A DNA stretch of 6,073 bases from Sedimentisphaerales bacterium (GTDB lineage: Bacteria > Planctomycetota > Phycisphaerae > Sedimentisphaerales > SM23-30). Numbering within the stretch: position 1 is the stretch's first letter; each line of letters opens with the position of its first letter. Shown piece by piece: positions 6,071-6,073 of this stretch. The notes beneath the pieces were generated by a model, which ran no database searches, was not told where the DNA came from, and saw nothing but the letters and a program-made list of their open reading frames with translations. The translations under genes and the position numbers were made by a program. The stretch spans positions 1 through 6,073 of the forward strand of contig DAOWAK010000084.1 in the NCBI GenBank assembly GCA_030634605.1, written 5' to 3'.

Positions 6071-6073
6071 CTA

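Overview
The window holds three convincing protein genes in a mid-GC bacterial background: a two-gene chemotaxis set (cheA then cheR) on the minus strand, and, divergent from it, one Gfo/Idh/MocA-family dehydrogenase on the plus strand. Large intergenic stretches carry several kinds of repeat. The taxon cannot be fixed from sequence alone. The unusual CheA architecture, the Gfo/Idh/MocA gene, the loosely repeated TCGTCATTC intergenic motif and the dispersed palindromes would fit a Planctomycetota-like genome, but this is a weak inference.

Layout, left to right. Positions 1-73 are one copy of a 73-bp sequence that recurs with one mismatch at the extreme right end (5998-6070). A strong rho-independent terminator (121-141) lies directly after the cheR stop codon. 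The CheR methyltransferase gene occupies 143-982 on the minus strand. A 187-bp spacer (983-1169) holds the cheR ribosome binding site and a degenerate palindromic repeat. The large CheA kinase gene occupies 1170-4007 on the minus strand. A 597-bp divergent intergenic region (4008-4604) contains a 161-bp MITE-like palindrome with terminal inverted repeats and a TTTA target duplication. It also contains a direct 10-bp repeat and a good sigma-70-type promoter that ends almost on the start codon of the next gene. The oxidoreductase gene occupies 4605-5600. The last 400 bp have no gene but carry degenerate TCGTCATTC repeats, a perfect palindromic repeat, a 13-bp tandem duplication and the second terminal repeat.

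How the genes work together: CheA would autophosphorylate on its HPt domains under receptor control, and CheR would methylate the same receptors to tune adaptation. No receptor, CheW, CheY or CheB gene is in the window, so the partners must be encoded elsewhere. The oxidoreductase has its own promoter and composition, and no visible link to chemotaxis. The points most worth a second look are the CheA architecture (two HPt domains plus a tandem MshEN/GspE-N-like motif pair), the MITE-like palindrome, the apparently leaderless dehydrogenase transcript, and the near-identical repeats at both window ends.
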